A DNA stretch of 64,000 nt from Clostridia bacterium UC5.1-1D2 (GTDB taxonomy: Bacteria; Bacillota; Clostridia; Lachnospirales; Lachnospiraceae): assembly GCA_001304855.1 (NCBI GenBank), contig BBZN01000003.1:1-64000 (forward strand). The letters are read 5' to 3'. Made by a program: the position numbers and the translations under genes. The notes under the pieces are model-generated. The model was not told the DNA's origin. It did no database searches and saw only the letters and a program-made list of their open reading frames with translations. Positions within the stretch are counted from its first letter, which is position 1. Each line of letters starts with the position of its first letter. This document shows positions 61,905-64,000 of this stretch, piece after piece.

Positions 61905-64000
61905 GTAAGACGATTGATGAAAGAGTCGTTGAAATGCGATTCGATAACAAACAGTTTGAGCAGAATGTTCAGACCAGTATATCTTCAATTGAAAAGCTCG
62001 AAAAAAGCTTAAAATTGAAAGGTGCCTCCAAAGGATTGGATGACGTTAATGCCGCAGCAAAAAATTGCAATATGACTCCGCTTTCCAATGCGGTCGAAAC
62101 CGTAAAGATGCGGTTTTCGGCGTTGGAAGTCATGGCAGTTACGGCTCTGGCGAACATCACAAATTCAGCGTTAAATGCTGGTAAAAATATTGTTTCTGCA
62201 CTGACAATCGATCCAATTAAGACTGGATTTCAGGAGTATGAAACACAGATCAATGCAGTTCAGACCATTCTTGCTAATACACAGAGCAAGGGGACAACCA
62301 TTGACCAGGTAAATGCTGCTCTTGATGAGTTGAACAAATACGCTGATCAGACGATTTACAATTTTACGGAAATGACCCGTAACATTGGCACTTTCACGGC
62401 TGCCGGTGTTGACTTGGATAAATCAGTAACATCAATCAAAGGTATTGCCAACTTAGCAGCAGCTTCGGGTTCTAATGCTTATCAGGCCAGTACCGCTATG
62501 TATCAGCTTTCGCAGGCGATTGCAGCGGGCAAGGTTAGTTTGCAAGACTGGAATTCCGTTGTAAATGCGGGAATGGGCGGTCAGCTATTTCAAGACGCCT
62601 TAACTCGAACCGCAGAACATTTCGGAACCAACATGGATGCGATGATTGAACAGTATGGTTCATTCCGAGCTTCTCTGACCGAAGGTGGATGGCTGACAAC
62701 AGAGGTGTTGACCGAAACTCTGACACAGTTGTCTGGAGCTTACTCAGAAGCAGATCTTATCGCTCAGGGATATACCGAAGAACAAGCTAAAGAGATTACA
62801 AAACTGGCTCAGACAGCATTGGATGCAGCTACCAAGGTAAAGACATTCACGCAGTTATGGGACACCCTGAAAGAATCGGTTCAGTCTGGTTGGACTCAGA
62901 GTTGGGAAATCATCATTGGTGATTTCGAAGAGGCAAAAGAACTTTTAACTGAGGTTAGCAACGCCCTTGGCAACATGGTAAATGCTTCTGCCGAAGCGAG
63001 AAATAAGATGTTGCAGGATTGGAAAGATCTTGGCGGACGAACTGCGTTGATTGAAGCGGTAAGGAATGCTTTCGAGGGTGTTTTAAGCATTATAAAGCCA
63101 GTTAAAGAAGCGTTTAGAGAAGTCTTTCCGCCGATGACCGGAGAACAGCTTTACAATCTCACTGTAGGATTACAGGAACTTACCGAAAAATTCAAAATGG
63201 GCGAAGAAACAGCGAATAACCTGAAGAGAACATTCAAAGGGGTATTCGCTTTATTTGATATTGGACTTCAAGGTGTCAAAGCGCTTGTTGGTGGATTTGC
63301 AGATCTGATTGGTTATGTGGCTCCGGCCGGAGATGGAATTCTCGGGTTTACGGCCAGCATTGGAGATTTCATTGTTGGTATTGATGAAGCTATTAAATCG
63401 TCTGATGCCTTTAACAAAGCTATCGAAGGAATCGGGAATTTCCTGAAACCAATTGCGGATGGAATAAAGACTTTTGTAAAAACAGTTGCCGATGCGTTCA
63501 GCGAGTTTGCGAATGTTGATACCAGTGGTCTCGATAATTTTGCGGATAAGGTACAGACTCGGTTTGAACCGTTTGTAAATTAGGAGAGTTGGTAAAGAAG
63601 GCATTTGAAGGAATTATTGGGATTGTCGAGAAGGCAGCGCCTGTTTTATTGAAGCTGGGTTCCATTGTCGCAAATGCGTTTGGAAACCTTGGGGAAGCAA
63701 TTCTCACAGCATTTGATACCGCAAGTTTTGACCCAATTTTGGATTTAATCAATACCGGATTGTTTTCTGCAATTCTAATCGGGGTGAAAAAGTTTATTGA
63801 CTCTCTATCGGAAATCACCGAAAACGGCGGCGGAATTCTTGGTTCATTCAAAGATATTTTGGATGGAGTTAAGGGGAGTCTTGAAGCATGGCAGTCAAGT
63901 CTGAAAGCTGGCACTCTTCTGAAGATTGCCGGCGCTATGGCAATCCTGACCGCAGCGATTGTGGCGTTATCCCTGGTTGATTCCGAAAAGCTGAATGCGT
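61901..64000 (+). CDS. Tape measure protein (partial, frameshifted)
   Basis: At least 700 residues, running off the window edge. RFDNKQFEQNVQTSISSIEKLEKSLKLKG starts the helical N-terminal domain; FTEMTRNIGTFTAAGVDLDKSVTSIKGIANLAA and YQASTAMYQLSQAIAAGKVSLQDWNSVV are family hallmarks. One A missing near 63580 ends the first frame at 63583; repair continues FVKLGELVKKAFEGIIG to the edge. Sets tail length and sits inside the tube. Confidence 0.88.

Overview
The window joins a chromosomal segment (1 to about 13,500) of an anaerobic Firmicute to the left part of an integrated tailed phage (about 13,500 to 64,000, running off the right edge). The host is probably a gut Lachnospiraceae-type Clostridium. 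This is inferred from gene families (GGGtGRT protein, NifU-like scaffold, PrpR-type sigma-54 activator), the moderately GC-rich host part, and phage proteins of the kind common in Lachnospiraceae siphophages (DUF6353, DUF6431, DUF6906, DUF5662).

Host part. An ABC-2 type exporter pair (11-1471) precedes a sigma-54 regulon. The regulon has two near-perfect -24/-12 promoters (1644 and 6559). Each is preceded by the same palindrome, GTTTCAA-N19-TTGAAAC, the expected enhancer site of the PrpR-type activator encoded at 4542-6420. The first unit encodes an alpha/beta hydrolase, a small membrane protein and a sodium:solute symporter. The second encodes a class III CoA-transferase, an HMG-CoA-lyase-like enzyme, a PrpF/methylitaconate-isomerase-like enzyme, a LeuCD/DmdAB-type hydratase, a NifU-like scaffold and a GGGtGRT protein. 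Together they look like a fermentative route for a branched unsaturated dicarboxylate that ends in retro-aldol cleavage of a malyl-type CoA ester.

Phage part. A leftward tyrosine integrase (13604-14853) is followed by rightward genes. First comes an array of small membrane, zinc-ribbon and unknown genes (15-27 kb), with many private terminators and a recurring 30-bp start-associated element. Next is a replication block (28-35 kb): a single SF3 helicase-PrimPol-family B polymerase polyprotein, an OB-fold protein, a methylase-like protein and an SF2 helicase. Small metabolic and unknown genes follow (35-42 kb). A cassette at 42.1-44.3 kb holds CCCACTTT repeats, a structured ncRNA, a membrane protein and a lipoprotein. 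An ISL3 element follows at 44.3-45.6 kb. The late block holds two nucleases, a YonO/QDE-1-like RNA polymerase candidate, a 36-bp RNA hairpin before the terminase genes, portal, a fused protease-capsid, tail tube, chaperones, an endolysin and the tape measure. Capsid and tail tube each gain a near-identical C-terminal Ig-like domain across a -1 frameshift with matching downstream stem-loops.

Sequence quality. Most long genes are broken by single-base shifts that are repaired by one base in a homopolymer. I treat these as probable long-read errors and annotate the reconstructed genes. The capsid and tail frameshifts are the exceptions.
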